A stretch of 64,000 bases of DNA from Paragyromitra xinjiangensis (taxonomy: Eukaryota; Ascomycota; Pezizomycetes; Pezizales; Discinaceae): assembly GCA_038503065.1 (NCBI GenBank), contig JBCAMK010000021.1, positions 248,001 through 312,000 on the forward strand, written 5' to 3'. Position 1 is the stretch's first letter; each line of letters begins with the position of its first letter. Positions 34,301 through 47,107 of the stretch are shown in pieces. Below the pieces are notes generated by a model. It saw nothing but the letters and a program-made list of their open reading frames with translations, was not told the DNA's origin and did not search any database. The translations under genes and the position numbers were made by a program.

Positions 34301-37300
34301 AAATTCTTTGGTAGCAGATAAAGGCGACTATCAAGTAGCTAGAGGATCTCGATCAACAAAGCGAAGTCGATTTACAATGGCGAATAGCACCTAAATTTAA
34401 GCAAAACAATTCCTCAGGCAACCCTTCCCTTTTATTGGTACTCCGACGCTGCCAACATTAATCCGAGAAACTAGACCGTATTAGGAAGTGCAAAAGCTGG
34501 TCTCACGCGCAAGCCACATATCTAAGACCTTGGAAACACTGTTTAAAAGGAAGTTGGAGCTTTACCAGCATAAGGGACAGTGCAGCGACTCTGAGGAGGG
34601 CTGTAGCGCTAAGGTATCCGGACCACGTGGCAAACCGCCCAACTGCAGGATAGCTCGCTTGACAAGCATACATGTATGGTTAGCGTGGGGTAACTAAGGA
34701 TGCCTGGATTACTCGTCCATAGAAGCAAAAACCGGAAAACAGAAAGTGGTAGGTTGGTATCGATGCCCCAAGTTATTTAAGGTGCTAAACTAGAGTTAGG
34801 AACTATTATGAGGAGCTTGTTACTTTCATTGGCCAGTAATACAAGCCTACGAAGCTCCTGGAGCTTGAGAAGTTTCTGACCTTTTGCAACGTCGCATACT
34901 AGCATCACTAGAAAAAACATTAAAGATTTATGTTTCTTATCCCCTATGCTCGAGCATCGCAAAAGCTCAACCCCTCTATGAGCACAGCACGGTACACATG
35001 CTGCTCACATTGTATAATACATACTGTTCTGTATATATTACACCAGGAAAAAGCAATAACTTATTGTCACATGGAAGTGAACTCGAATTTACCATTATCG
35101 CTTGACGAGGGTTATATAACATGTGAGTTCCCAAAACAGAGGTTCTTGACAGGGGCTGTGCAGTGGGAACGTACTAAACTACGGATTACCTAGCTATTAT
35201 AGAACCCTAGCCCTAAAGCTGTGGGCTACCAAACTAGAAAGATGAAATCTAGAACTACTCCTACGAAGGTGAGTGTTGGAGCCGTTCTACCGTAGAGACA
35301 GGCCGTAGATGTGCTTCGCAACTATAATACAAGGCTTTTATATTAAACCTGACGTGCGTGTCCTCGTTCCCCTAAGGTCCAAATGATCAGTCACAAAACA
35401 TAAGATAGTCAAAACCAATATCCGTACTACCCGTAGATCTTCCAAGCAGCTCATCATCATCATCTTGAATTCCACATTTATGAACTAGCGCTTGGTTATT
35501 GTAGAGCCGTCATAGTAAGTGAAGTTATCAACATTATCTTGGTAGGTCCTAAGAAAACGTAACGGACGTAAAACCAAAACAATTGTAGAAAGCTGCCTGC
35601 CTGGAGATACATTATCTCTAAAAACAAATAATATACCATCTGCCGGACATAAAACCCCTCATATAAAAGTTGAGGTACTACGAGACTGGTCTGCTGACCG
35701 AATAGCCACAATCCCAACCAATAATCGTCCCATCCTACAACCTTACTCCGACATTGCCCGTCCATCCCAAGTCTACAAGCATTCCAGAACCATAAATAAA
35801 CCCTAAATCCAATGCAAGACTCAACCACGCGTACGTACATCCTTGCAAAGGCAACCTTTCGTTAGAATCAGGCTATTTCGTCATATTCCTGACGACCGAT
35901 AGTTGAACGCAGTGTAACCCTTGTGACCATCACATCGAAAGCCAATGCGTGACAATAGATCAAATACTGCCATTAAATTCCGTAATACAAGCATGATGCA
36001 AAGGCTTAAAAGTCAACGAGTAAGCCGGTTCCGCGTCCTGAAGGTGGCCTGAATATCTTCATCACATATCACTCGATCTAGCACGAACCCCTCTCAACTC
36101 CGAAAATTAGCCCCGAGATATCTTATCTAACCAATACCAATAGGCATCGATGAAGTGAGTTACAACTCAGGAGACTTTAACATCATGCATTCTTGAGAAT
36201 AAACACCACGACGCTATGGGTTAGGGTTACGTCAACTCGGCTAGAGCCTGTTTGCACAGCAAATAGAGGAATCTGCTTCTGCGGGTAGCAAAAGTAGGGC
36301 TATGAGTCTCGTTCTAGCCCAAGGGTGCAGACCATATAAATGGCTCATTGATTACTCTTGCTACACCAGACGCGCCCTAACAAAAATAGCATGTATGTGC
36401 GCAGCCAGAAACACGAGCGACCTCTCTTTGAGCCACCGTACTTCCTAGGAAATACATGCAGGTAAGCAAGTTATGCACCAAAGACAAGGTATACACATCT
36501 TCAACTGAAAGAGAAGGCCTGACGCCTAAATTTCACTCAAGGTTTTATCGCACGAAACAATTCGCACAAGCTTCCCTGCATGGCAAGAACTGCCCCCCGG
36601 CAGATGAAAACGGCCAGAAGCCTTCCGGTCCAAAATCTACGGCAATCCAACTGAAACCGCCCTACACACCCCTAAATCACCCAAAAAAACATATAGAAGT
36701 TCACAACTGCACATTTCACGACTTGAATAGAGAATGACTTATGGGGGAAAATTGTTATAAATTTGGGTTCACAATTTATCACTCGATTGGAAACACCTCA
36801 CCGCACCGCGCTACCGTACAGGGAGTAGTACCTATTCTTACACAAAAGTACTACATGTGCCGACCACAGAGACCTAAATTAATCGCTCAAAGGAGTTTAC
36901 GATGTAAAATTTCCGTAAACATTCCATGCGATAACTAAAACAAGAGAGACGTACCAAGCCAAGATTAACCCAAAAACCTAAAAGAAAACTGCACCAAATA
37001 GCGGGAGTTCCCAACACTCAGAGGCCAAATACTTAGCACCGAAACGTATAATTTATTCCCACCAAGCCATCCCACAATCCAAAAGGACAGTAACCACATT
37101 GGCAACAGCTCTAGATAGCTCTAAAAACTTCTATAATACAAAATTAAGGGCTGATTGCCGATGCCCCAGCCCAGCATCTCCAAATTAAATTTCATCGTGC
37201 AAAACTTCCCCCTCACCTATATCTGGAAATACCGCCTACAATCAGCTATGTCATCTTTCAGCAAAGGAAGTTCACCACAAACCAAGCAGCCAGAGAGAGC

Positions 37301-37301
37301 C
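34301..37301. other. Gene-poor interval between the tandem family and the BBE oxidase
   Basis: Three kb with no intact gene. An upstream portion of unit D extends to about 34370. A decayed SAT4-like fragment is described at 35496-35840. The remaining frames (34488-34697, 36456-36737 and others) show no motif. Confidence 0.45.
35496..35840 (-). pseudogene. Relic of a SAT4/rhodopsin-domain membrane protein
   Basis: A 114-codon open frame reads like the helix 2-3 part of a SAT4-family protein: an Arg-rich turn followed by KVVGWDDYWLGLWLF, then hydrophobic segments around QMVYYLFLEIMYLQ. The W/I-D-D-Y motif matches AIDDYWML in the intact gene at 13016-14562. There is no start with a first helix in a fitting frame and no conserved ECRPF or YWQV region downstream. 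It appears to be a truncated, AT-drifted copy. It could still be a chance resemblance, since hydrophobic frames are easy to over-read. Confidence 0.35.
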
Positions 37302-39201
37302 TCATTCCTTACTTTTACATAACCTTCCGCCCTGGCGCTCCGACCACTTATCACTACCTACCGCTGTGACCGCATAGAAAATTTGATCAGGATCATACTT
37401 ATTCTTGATCTGGAGCAGTCTATCATAGTTGACACCAAAGAACTCCTTCTGAAAATTCGGCTCAAACGGGTCACCTTCATTCATGTAGGCGCCAGAGTCA
37501 GGTGCAAGATCACGGAGCGCCTGATCCCAGACATCGGTGATTGTCTTTTGGTCAGCGACTACTTGAGACCGGGGAATTGTGCCGTTCCATGGGCTTAATA
37601 AAGGCGTTAGTAGCATTGATCAAGTGGGAAAGATTCCCACAACTTACATAGTAACAACCATGTTAAACTCGTTGTCACGCCAAGCAGGGAGGACAGCATT
37701 ATCCGGGTAGCCTGCAACTTCAAGCGTTGGGCGCGCGGCAACCTCGAAGATGAGCGAGCCGCCATCGATAATGCTCCGGACGGCTTTATTGAACTCCTCA
37801 CGCTGGTTTTTGACAACTGAGCGCGGGATGATGCGGCCGCCGTATTGAGCGATACCAACTTGGATATAGCCGAAACTTGAATCGAACGCGGACTTGTATC
37901 CAGGAAATTCCGTCATGTTGTAGGTGTAAGGAAGTCCAAGATCTTCCAATTTATCAACCAATGGTTGCAATATCTCCACCGTGTCCGCTTTCGTTAGACC
38001 TGGTCCAAAAAATGGCCCAAGAGAGAAAGACCCTGTAAAGTAAACATTGACGCTGAATGCACCACGATCGGTATAACTTGATGTCAATTGATGGATAACA
38101 TCGAGTGCTTCATACCACTTCTCAACATTCTCAGCAGTGCCGTCATGGGTAAAAGTGAGTGTTCCAGCAGTAACAGGAATATCAGGGTACGCTTTCACAG
38201 TAAGTGAGGTAACAACACCGTAAGTCCCACCTCCACCACCGCTGAGTGCCCAATAGAGATCTTTGTTCTGTTTGCGGTTCGCAACGCGCAGTTTACCATC
38301 AGCAGTGACTACCTCCCATTCTAGCACCTGGTCCGCTCCTAGTCCATACTTGGACATCAACGCCGAATGCCCGCCGCCTTGAGTATAGCCGCCCGCTAGA
38401 CCGACGGTGGAGCATTCGCCGCCCACGACTGCTACACCATTTTTGTCGGCGACCTCGTAGGCCTCAAATCCCTGCACACCAGAACCCATTTTCAACGCAG
38501 CCCCAGTCCAATCTGATTCGTCGGAGAACCTGGGGATGTATTCAATAGATTTCAGATGGTGGGTCCAGATAGCAAGAGCACCAGCACCAGTTGATTTCCC
38601 GAGATAGCTGCAGATGATGCGAATATGAGCATGACGCCAGAAAAAAACTTTTAAAAAATCAAAAGCGCAAACGTACTCATGACCAGTGTTCCGAATGACA
38701 AGTCGGACATTGTGTTTCTTTACAAATTCAAGGCCAGCAACAATATGCGCTGGCTCAGTTACATTGATGGCGTATCGAACATAGTTCCCCAGCAGACAGG
38801 GCGTAGAAGGATCAGTGAACGGATCGCAACTTGCGTTAGCCCAAACATTAGCCATAATCGACGAAGACGATTCATCACTGACAAAGACAATACGGATTAG
38901 TTCGAGAACACTACCAACGCATCGGCACAAATACTTACTGCAAAGCTGGGTCACGCCAATTGTCCTGTAAGAACTTGCATTTCGCCTCATCATAATTTGG
39001 AACGTGACATGGCGTGCCAATGGGGACGCTGGCTATTAGACGACCAGAAACAGTTGAATTGAGTGCATCCCACTCCTGCGTTGAAGGCCAACACTTGTCA
39101 CCAGGAAAACAGCGGCAGGACGAAGACGTAGCGACAGCAGTCCCATACAGGCCGAACAAACCGAGAAGGCCGACATAAGCGGCAGAAAACCTTCGTACCA
39201 T
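37302..39201 (-). CDS. Secreted FAD-linked oxidase (berberine-bridge-enzyme type)
   Basis: Oxidase of the FAD_binding_4/BBE class, acting on sugars, alcohols or secondary metabolites outside the cell or in the secretory path. Exons on the minus strand, 39201-38939, 38877-38677, 38607-37648 and 37593-37302, give 571 residues. Residues 1 to about 24 form a signal peptide (Arg-Arg then a Leu/Gly-rich core ending TAVA). The intron at 38676 splits the flavin motif and restores NTGHDYLGKSTGAGAL. His154 in that motif and Cys220 in GGECSTVGLAGG are the two residues that attach FAD in bicovalent members, so bicovalent flavin is likely. The C-terminus has the BBE signature NYDRLLQIKNKYDPDQ. No cluster partner lies next to it and the substrate is unknown. 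Confidence 0.9.
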
Positions 39202-42200
39202 CCTAAGACCCGAATAGGCAAATGATTTAGACTCGCTCTTTGAGATGAAGCTTCTCGTAGGTTTTTATGGAGAACCTTTTGTACGCAAGAGGTTCATTTA
39301 GCCTTTTTGTAACGTAACACTGTCCATCTAGGCATTTCCACGTCAGAGGGAATTTAGTGGCGTCGGCTTCGTTCCGAGGTGGATTTAGTTGAACCAAACG
39401 CCGCGTAGATGCGTCAATGCATGCAGGTACTCGTGGATACTCCGGGGTTACTTTCCCACTGGGGATCGCTTGAGACCCAAGCTGTGGTTACCGACCCCAA
39501 TGTCTCAGTTGAGGGTAGTACTCAGTTATATATGAATTTGTAACCGAGTGATGGGTAAGGTAAAAAATTGAGCCTGGGCACGCTTTTCAACACCCAAGCA
39601 AAGAGCAGAAACAGTTTTCGGTACCTGTCAAACATAAGGCACAATCTCCATAATAAACACAATCCCGTATTCTAAGACATCCCTGTTATCCCAAGAGGCC
39701 GAGGTTCCACTTTCCAAGCCCAGTACGTTTCTATTATTCATATAAACTCAACAGACCACAGGCTATGATTTAATAGGTAAAAGTGCTGACCAACATATGA
39801 GTAAGTCCAGGCAGCCAAACCGCTGGTAGGCCCTATGTCCATCGAAAGATATGTTCACCAATACAACCCCAGCAACTGATTTACTGTCATGCAGAAACTT
39901 CGTTGATCCCTGGCAGCTGCATTCGACTCCTATGACTCGTTCTTGGCGGTAGGTCGATGATGTAAACCCTCGAAACCGAACATAGAATCCCACGACAACC
40001 CGGTACCGAAGCAAGATATTTTAAAAGTTTCATAGTTCCCCACCTCCACATACCCATTGGCCGCAGGGATACTCAACACATGCGCTGACTTGTCGACATG
40101 CTGATTCTCCAATATCACTTTTTACCAGGAGCAGCAGCAAGCTCATCCTAGCCAGCTCCAGGGTATAACTCTCTTGGGGATTCGGGTAGGCTCGGGCCGG
40201 TGCGTCGGAGCCGACGGTTGGCACCACAGCTGAGCAGCGAAGTTAAGATTTCAGCTGGCATTGCGTATTGAAGGATCCTTGTCTGCTCATACCTTAATCC
40301 TAGCACTTCCAACAGCACAACTGAGATCCACTCTGGCATTCCTAAGTTTCTGGACGCCCCTTGAAACAATGTTATTAGTGCCACGAGTGGGTGAGTTCAG
40401 CTGAGATGGTTTCCGACTTCATGGAGTTGGGTTTGTGGTGTCCTGATACTGTGGATTTGCGAGATGTCGATGACTTCGGGGCTGGTTTAAGATACATGGA
40501 TTGCTGAAAAGCGGAGACCTATCATACAGTAAATATCTATCCAAAAGAACCTTACCATATAACCATCAACCAGCAGAGGTTGTTTTTTTTCCAGTCTCGT
40601 ACCAACTTAGGAGGAAGGGTTGATGTCTGATCGATAAACATCCGCGAGACATTCTCACGAAACGTTGAGAACAGGTCGGGGAGGGGGGGTAGTTGATTTC
40701 GCGGAGGGTTCAAGTTTCATAGAGCTCTTGCAGTTAGGAGCATTATCTCTGTAGACCAAGAACGTGGGAGGTCGTGAACAAAGTTATCGCAGTGTGAATT
40801 GTGACTTCCTTCACCTATACATTCGTTGTCCTCTCTACCCTCAACCAATCCAACCGCTACAGGTTGACAGCACAGAATAAAGAAGCGTGTTTATGAGCTG
40901 TACTTCAAGTCTCTTCATAGATGACCGATTGCCTGAGTGATGATCACGCATCCAGACAGTTTTCGAATTCAGCTGTTCTATTCGACTAAACCGACTTTTT
41001 GACCTGTCAAAGTAGTTTATGATTCGAGCATTCCATCCTGCGTCCACGTTGGACCGTTCCTTGGCCACTTACATGTCTTCCATCGAAACTCGTTGACCAT
41101 CGGTCGACTGGTATCAAAAATAGAAAACAAAATGCCATTATCTTGGATACCTCCATCCACATTTTCCAGCTGTCAAGCGAGCAAAACCAAGGCTGATTAA
41201 ATCGAGATCCATCGACAGCACCAACAACCAGGCAACCTATCAAACAGGCCACCAGACCACTATCCCCGCAGTTCATAAGCTTACCTACTCGTATTCTTCA
41301 AACGTTACCGGATACTGGTATGGGCTGCCGCTAGCATGCAATACACTCACCCGCATCCTGTATCATTTAACTGGCAGATACTCCGCTAGAAATCCTCTAT
41401 TATTTGTTGAATTTTGTGCAACTAAGGGCTTAGCCAAATAGGTTGCTAGATTTTGTTTGTGGCGTGGTGAATAGCAACTCATAGAAGGCGAGCCAGCAGC
41501 AGAGACATGGCGCTCCCCGTTACCAGATTCCGGTAACGTTTGAAGAATACGAGTACAGCTCTCAGCTCTCAGAATCGGGCAGAACATGGGGCTAAAGATG
41601 GGGTGTGGGGGAAGGGAACCTCGATTATCGATACCGATTATTCAAAAACCTGAGCGGCACAGGCGCGATGTCCAAAAGCAAAGAAACGTGGGGCGGGGAG
41701 GGGTAAGGGAAAAAAAAAAACATCCACCCACTGCGTGGTCGATCAGGAGAAGCTTATTTGACATGAGAAAAGTCGAGGTTGCCAACTCGCCTACAGGAAC
41801 CCCACAACTCTCTCCGTTCACTCACCCAATCGCAATTATGACGCCTTAGTCGCGTGCAGCAGACACTTGAGCTTCGGCCACTGGTAGATAATACCTTGAC
41901 GATATTTCGCTCTCTATGCGCGCCTCCCCACATCTCTTCGAGTACCTATATTCTACACGCGCCGTCGTGGATAAGTTACGTGACGTCACCCATCGTGAAG
42001 CTGCGTGACGTTACGCGGGATGCTGTCCCCCGCATGGAATATTCAAAATGTAACTGGCGAGCCGCAACTTTGTGCAACGCATCTCAAGGAACGGATCCGA
42101 ATTCCGTAGAGAACATTCTATGTAGATTCCCGCTTTGGACAGAGTACACGATATCTCCGAGAACCAAACTTCCAGACCTCAAACTTTAATCTTCTGTACC

Positions 42201-42876
42201 CTCCAAAGCCGATTAAGATAAGGGGCGGGGCGGTGGGGGAGAGTCAAACCTGCAACGAAGGGTACAGCACATAATTCGTGACTTCAAGATCTGACCGATT
42301 CGCCTATCGCATCGCATCATAGGCCCTCTCTCTTTCTCTCTCCCCCCTCACGAAAACTGATATCGGTGCGATTTCAGGCTCAAATTGAAGTTTGCTTGAA
42401 AATCAGGATTTGAATTTTTTTTTTTTCTTTAAAAGCCAAAATGAACATTTCTCCATGCAGTAATCCGACCCGGCTTTGCCCGAACCGAAGACGAAAAAGA
42501 AACTTGTTTACTCTACCCCGTCGCGCCCCCTCCCAAAAAAAACACGCAAACGAAAACTTGAACGCCCCCGCCCCCGCCAACCATGAGATGATAGGAAAAT
42601 ACGGAACCAAAATCGAGGAAAAATCGAAACTCCCATCCAAACAGGCCTGTAATGATGCATCCCGAGATAAAAGACATAGGAAACGTAAAGAAAATTTTCT
42701 TGCAAAAAAATTAACAGTGTGAAGAAGCGTGAAAAATAAGCGAGTGACAAAAAAATGTGAAATCTAAGAACATAGTTGATTTCCGAGCCAGCTTCTAGAA
42801 ATCGTCCAACCCGTCTAAATACCCGATAAGTAAAAAAAATAAACAGATGAAAAATCCTCCGATGAAAACCTAAGCA
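39202..42876. other. Gene-free region between BBE oxidase and Ser-rich protein genes
   Basis: No gene is supported in 3.7 kb. It holds the MITE at 41288-41553, a degenerate tRNA-like sequence at about 42241-42305, and A-rich tracts near the right end that form the 3' flank of the Ser-rich protein gene. Confidence 0.45.
41288..41553. mobile_element. Non-autonomous DNA element (MITE), TA target duplication
   Basis: A 266-bp element with terminal inverted repeats starting CTCGTATTCTTCAAACG. The first 25 bases match exactly, and the match continues with two changes for about seven more. TA flanks both ends (41286-41287 and 41554-41555). It has no coding capacity. The TA duplication fits a Tc1/mariner-group MITE. 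Its ends differ from those of the Fot1/pogo element in this window, so another element must have mobilised it. Confidence 0.8.
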
Positions 42877-43650
42877 CTAGTCTGAAACATGTCCACTGCT
42901 GCTGCTGCTGGAACTGCTTCGCCTCCACGCAACCGCTGCTACGGCGCCTCTTCGTGCCCTCTGCTGCTGACCCTTTTTACTGATTCCCAGACCCTTGCTG
43001 GATGGCTTCCCGTTTTTTGCCGATGTTTTCGAGAACGAGAACGAGGACGAGAAGAATGGCGAGCCGCGTTTCAGTCTAAGTTCTCGGTCCTTCGATGAGA
43101 AAGATGGCTTTTTGATTCCATTGCCCACGGAGCCACGGGAAACGACCGATGGCAGCGAGTTTCTCCGTCTCCTGGATGTGGTTGGTGGTGGGGAGCTGCA
43201 ACCGTGATGAAGTGGGGGCGCAGCAGAAACAGAGCAATTGTCACGCGATGAGATCATCTCCTCAACAAGGGTCGACAGGCAGCGAAGCTGTGAGTCAGTT
43301 GTTTGCAGCCGTGCGAGAATTTGGCGTTGGAAGCGAACGCAGGTTCGGGGATTCACGGAAGGGGCGAGGAAGGATGTGGATGTGGATGTCGGCGATATCG
43401 GAGACGGCAGTTGGCTCTGCTGGATATCGGTCGGCGGAGGGGTCTGCTTGTCTGCTATCGAGAGCGTTGATAGCGATGTGGAGAGGGTACGCTTGAACAG
43501 AGCATCGTCTTCCTCGTGCGGTGATAGGGGCGGTGTTGAAAAGCCACCGAAGAACAGTGGGGTTGATGTTTCTGGTGCGATGGCGGGCGAGATAAGGGCC
43601 TGTCTCCGCACAGTCGACACAGGGGCATCAAAGGAGAAATTCTCAAACAT
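42877..43650 (-). CDS. Ser/Pro-rich conserved-looking hypothetical protein
   Basis: Single-exon frame of 257 residues from the ATG at 43650 (an earlier ATG at 43830 would add a Lys-rich, less natural leader). I do not recognise the family. The N-terminal part FENFSFDAPVSTVRRQALIS followed by FFGGFSTPPLSPHEEDD looks like a real, constrained sequence. A second ordered patch is RFQRQILARLQTTDSQLRCL with the following helix LVEEMISS. The rest is Ser/Pro/Arg/Lys-rich and probably disordered, with an eight-serine run near the end. SP/TP sites suggest phosphorylation (inference). It has no membrane segment or signal peptide. Confidence 0.6.
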   Translation of the reverse strand: MFENFSFDAPVSTVRRQALISPAIAPETSTPLFFGGFSTPPLSPHEEDDALFKRTLSTSLSTLSIADKQTPPPTDIQQSQLPSPISPTSTSTSFLAPSVNPRTCVRFQRQILARLQTTDSQLRCLSTLVEEMISSRDNCSVSAAPPLHHGCSSPPPTTSRRRRNSLPSVVSRGSVGNGIKKPSFSSKDRELRLKRGSPFFSSSFSFSKTSAKNGKPSSKGLGISKKGQQQRARRGAVAAVAWRRSSSSSSSSGHVSD

Positions 43651-46600
43651 TGTAAGATATTGGATGATTGATTGAATGAATGGATTGTGTAAAGCGAGTT
43701 GAACGTGTCTGTGTTTTGTGAATTGAGCTGATGTTTTTTTTTTCTTTCTTCCTTTCTTCTTCTTTAGCTGTTTGCTCGCGTCGTGATGTGAATGTAACCT
43801 TGTAGATATTGCACCCAAAAATAAAACCAAAGGGCAGTTCAGCTGTTGTAGATTCGCGAGGCGGCAGGGCGGGGGATGCGCAACCTTAAGTACTCGTGAT
43901 AGCCCACGCTCCGGGCTTCCCCCCTACCCACCCCTTCCTCTTTCCTCCCGCCTGGTTGTCAAGTCTGGGCTGTCGTGTTCTTGGTGCTGACATGTCTGCA
44001 GCCGTATGCCAGATGGGCCCTTGCAGGGCTGCCACACACCACATGCATCCCTCGTGCAAGGTCTCTTCACTCATCTCCCAGCCAATGGTGGCCTAACAAC
44101 GCACTTATTTTAGAATTCACTTCTGATCGGGAGTTGCCCCATGTGAGTAGTAATTGCCACACACCCACTCGCCCGAATAAACCCTCCGCCCTAGGGTTAG
44201 AGGAGGAAGTCGAGTCATGGTCTGTCGAGTGACGTTTTGGAGCTTTATTCGTGGCGCAGGCCGCCGTCCACCGCCCCCAGCTATCTCGGCGTTGCCTACC
44301 ACTTTGGGCAGCGGGCGTTGGGAGCTGCACTGCACTAGCGTTCAAGGCGGAAAAGGAACTACAATAAGGAAAATCTTCTCCTCCTTGAACAAAATCAAGA
44401 TTTTCCCTTCCCTGCGAGGCTGTTTCTAATCAAAGACCATTCCCCCCTTCATTCGCATCGCCAAGGAGCTGTGATGAAAATTCTTTTGGTCTCAGCGCAG
44501 AAAAGCTCAGCAGGAGAAGGGCAGTACACAGTGAGATAAGATGCGATTTAGAGCGTAAGGCAAACAAGTCCGCGAGCCAGTGAACCCTCGTCATTTCACC
44601 GGTAAGATGAACTTGGATTGGAATATTCCAGCCCGTTGGCATAAGCTTTGCCCCCCTCATCTGAGGTTTTTTTTTTTCTCCTCTCCTCCCTTATCGCCTA
44701 TCGCTGTTTGCCTGTAACCACCGACGGTAAACTCGATCCAGTTAGACCCGCCTAAATTCTTCTTCCCCCTATTGCACATGTGGCATCCGGGGACGTGTCA
44801 ATTTCTCGAAGCTTGCCATTCTAGGCTCTTATGTGTTTCCAGTGGACCCGGTATCCGTGCGGTCGGGCGTCGCCTTGCCCCAACGTTTTATTTCTCGCTG
44901 GACCTGTCATCACGATGCGATGACAGCAGAAGAACACCTCGCTGCATTCCCTCGAGACCTAAAAACGTGTGTTGTGAGAAACAACCTGACTGGACAGAAA
45001 CATGTTCCTGAGTGTCGATACATCTCTACCACGGGTGTGGTGCGCAACTGAACTGCCAGGGCTACCCCTCCAATACGGAAGGAAAGGGAAAAAAAAAGAA
45101 ATCCGCCGTAATGACGGAATAACAGGGACATCCTTGCCATACTCTGGCCAGTCCGGGTCTAGCAAATTACAGACGAGACCCAAAACGGGCCGATCATCGG
45201 CATCTTGTTTCAAGATTAAAGGTCTCCGAGCCGTCACCAGGGAACCACCAAGGGGGGGGCTTGTCAGGAGGAAAGAATTCGAGAACGACCAGGTGTTTAC
45301 AGCCACTATACTTGAAGCGACGTAGCCCCCCGCGCCTCGGCATTGTGCCCGGAAATTGGAAACTTTGGGGTTTGACATCCCGCGGCCCGAACCTGGGGTT
45401 TTCTGGAAGGCGTATGGTCGCACGGGCCCTTTGTTGCCCCCCTATTAACTGTCCAGTGACATTCCCGGGAAAACTGGCGAGTAAGAATTCACAACGGTAT
45501 CGGACGGGAGTTTGAACTCTATACGTGCTACGCTGATATTTCTCCTTAAAGCTCGTCCCGTAGAGAGCTCCGTGGAGCGAGGTGTTACAAACCCCGTGGC
45601 TAGCTAATCATCGGTAGTTTTTCTCCCTCGGGACGTGTAATTTACTACCATGACTCCGAGAGGCTGGTATCCTGCAAGCTCTAATTTAGTAATTTCGATT
45701 TTTCCGTAGACATCGAGATGATTCAACCAGCATCCTCCCAGCTCATCGAGACATGGATCATCGGCAATTACCAAGAATAACACTAGACTACTAACACTAA
45801 GCCTCGCCTATGCAACGCCTTACCGACACAGAATCGAGCAAAAGCAGATCATTCCCCAAATCCTCCAAAGCTTCATTCAATAGCCAGCCTCACCCAGCCC
45901 TAACGCGCTCACAGTAATAGAAAGATCTTCGCACTCCGATCCTACCCTGCATCATGATCGATGGTAACCAGAAATGTGGTTGGGAGACGATCTCACTACC
46001 TCGCTAATTCCTGTTTTTCCTTTATCTATTCCAGGAGGTTAGTTTTAGTGTGGCCATCGTCATACACCTGATAAACTTTCCGTATCTTACTCTTCCCCCC
46101 CCTACCTCGCTGTGGGGAAATAAGAATAAGAGAAATTGATATCGTAATAATATCTCCCGGCCTTGGCCAAGTAAGCTTCTCGGAATGTTTCACGCGCGTG
46201 CCGTCGGGAATGGAAATGATTAGTTAAGCAAGTTTTTTCCCCCAGAAGCACCTGCCAATCACGTGATTTGTGAGACGTTTGAGGCGGCGGTGGCGATGCT
46301 GGCCTTGTGGTTTGGAAAGTAAGGAGTTGACAAAACACCTTGTGGTGGAAGGCTGTGTTAGTTTTAAATTCGGACAGGAGATTGTGCAACTGCCGGTGTG
46401 GTTTGGTGGGTGGTAAGCTTGTGGCGAGAGTTATCGCGTGAGCATCTTGGCGGTATAGAAGATGGTGTGGATTTCATTAAAATTTTATAGGTTACTAATT
46501 GGGGGGACTGGTATGGAGGGTGGGGTACCAATTTGGGGGGGTTTCCGTGTAGGGAGGTAGGTTTACGTTGATGTCTAGGCTAGCGTCATGGGAGTGCACT

Positions 46601-47107
46601 CGACTGGAATTACGACGGAATACTTGATAAATGCTCGAATGATGTAAGGGGGGGTAGTAAATAAGTTACTAGTCTCGGTCTAGTCGGGAGGATACGAGGT
46701 AAGCTGAGAACAGGTTTTTGGAAATGGAATTTAGGGACTGTGCGGGGTATATAGCGTCATGTTAGAAATCTGTGAGTACTTGCGAATGAGATAGCAAGAG
46801 ACTCAAGAGATCGGGTCTGAATGCCGGGGTGAACGGCGTTTTGCGTAGGAGAGCCTAGTCCTAGTAAGGGGTATGCGATGCCACTAATGGGCAATATTTA
46901 ATGATGCGTAACGTCCATTTAATTTATTGATTTGATTGGGTGTATCGTATAATATAGCCTAGGATGATATGCTTAGTTTGCCAGTAGGCTTGTTACAGGA
47001 TCGGAACCCGACTAGACTTATAAGGTGTGTAAGCTCGTATTTGATAGTTAGGTAAAATGCTATACCTAAAGTATTGTGTCCTAGGTTAGGAGCACTAGTC
47101 CGAAATA

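Larger units (their letters stand above)
30244..34370 (-). repeat. Tandem array of four paralogous gene units
   Basis: Four head-to-tail minus-strand units start at 30734, 31700, 32813 and about 34123. Each has a 75-78-nt first exon beginning near V/LKL-F-PSHG-P, an intron at the identical place and the conserved DWVLVD...YMVLP block. Homology goes beyond the coding parts: an AAAGCGGAGTC-like word and a GGCTGCC/GGTTGCCTGA word recur upstream of each unit (about 30861, 32011, 32921, 34358). The non-coding stretches between units, including 31701-32298 and 32814-33620, hold no other gene. The array spans about 4 kb. Confidence 0.8.

Noticed and set aside
42241..42330. Possible tRNA on the minus strand
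   Set aside because: A- and B-box-like words are present but the acceptor and anticodon stems do not pair, so it is noted only as a relic.
44067..45515. Several 70-154-codon frames on both strands
   Set aside because: Mutually overlapping and without motifs; better explained as GC-richer non-coding DNA upstream of the Ser-rich gene.
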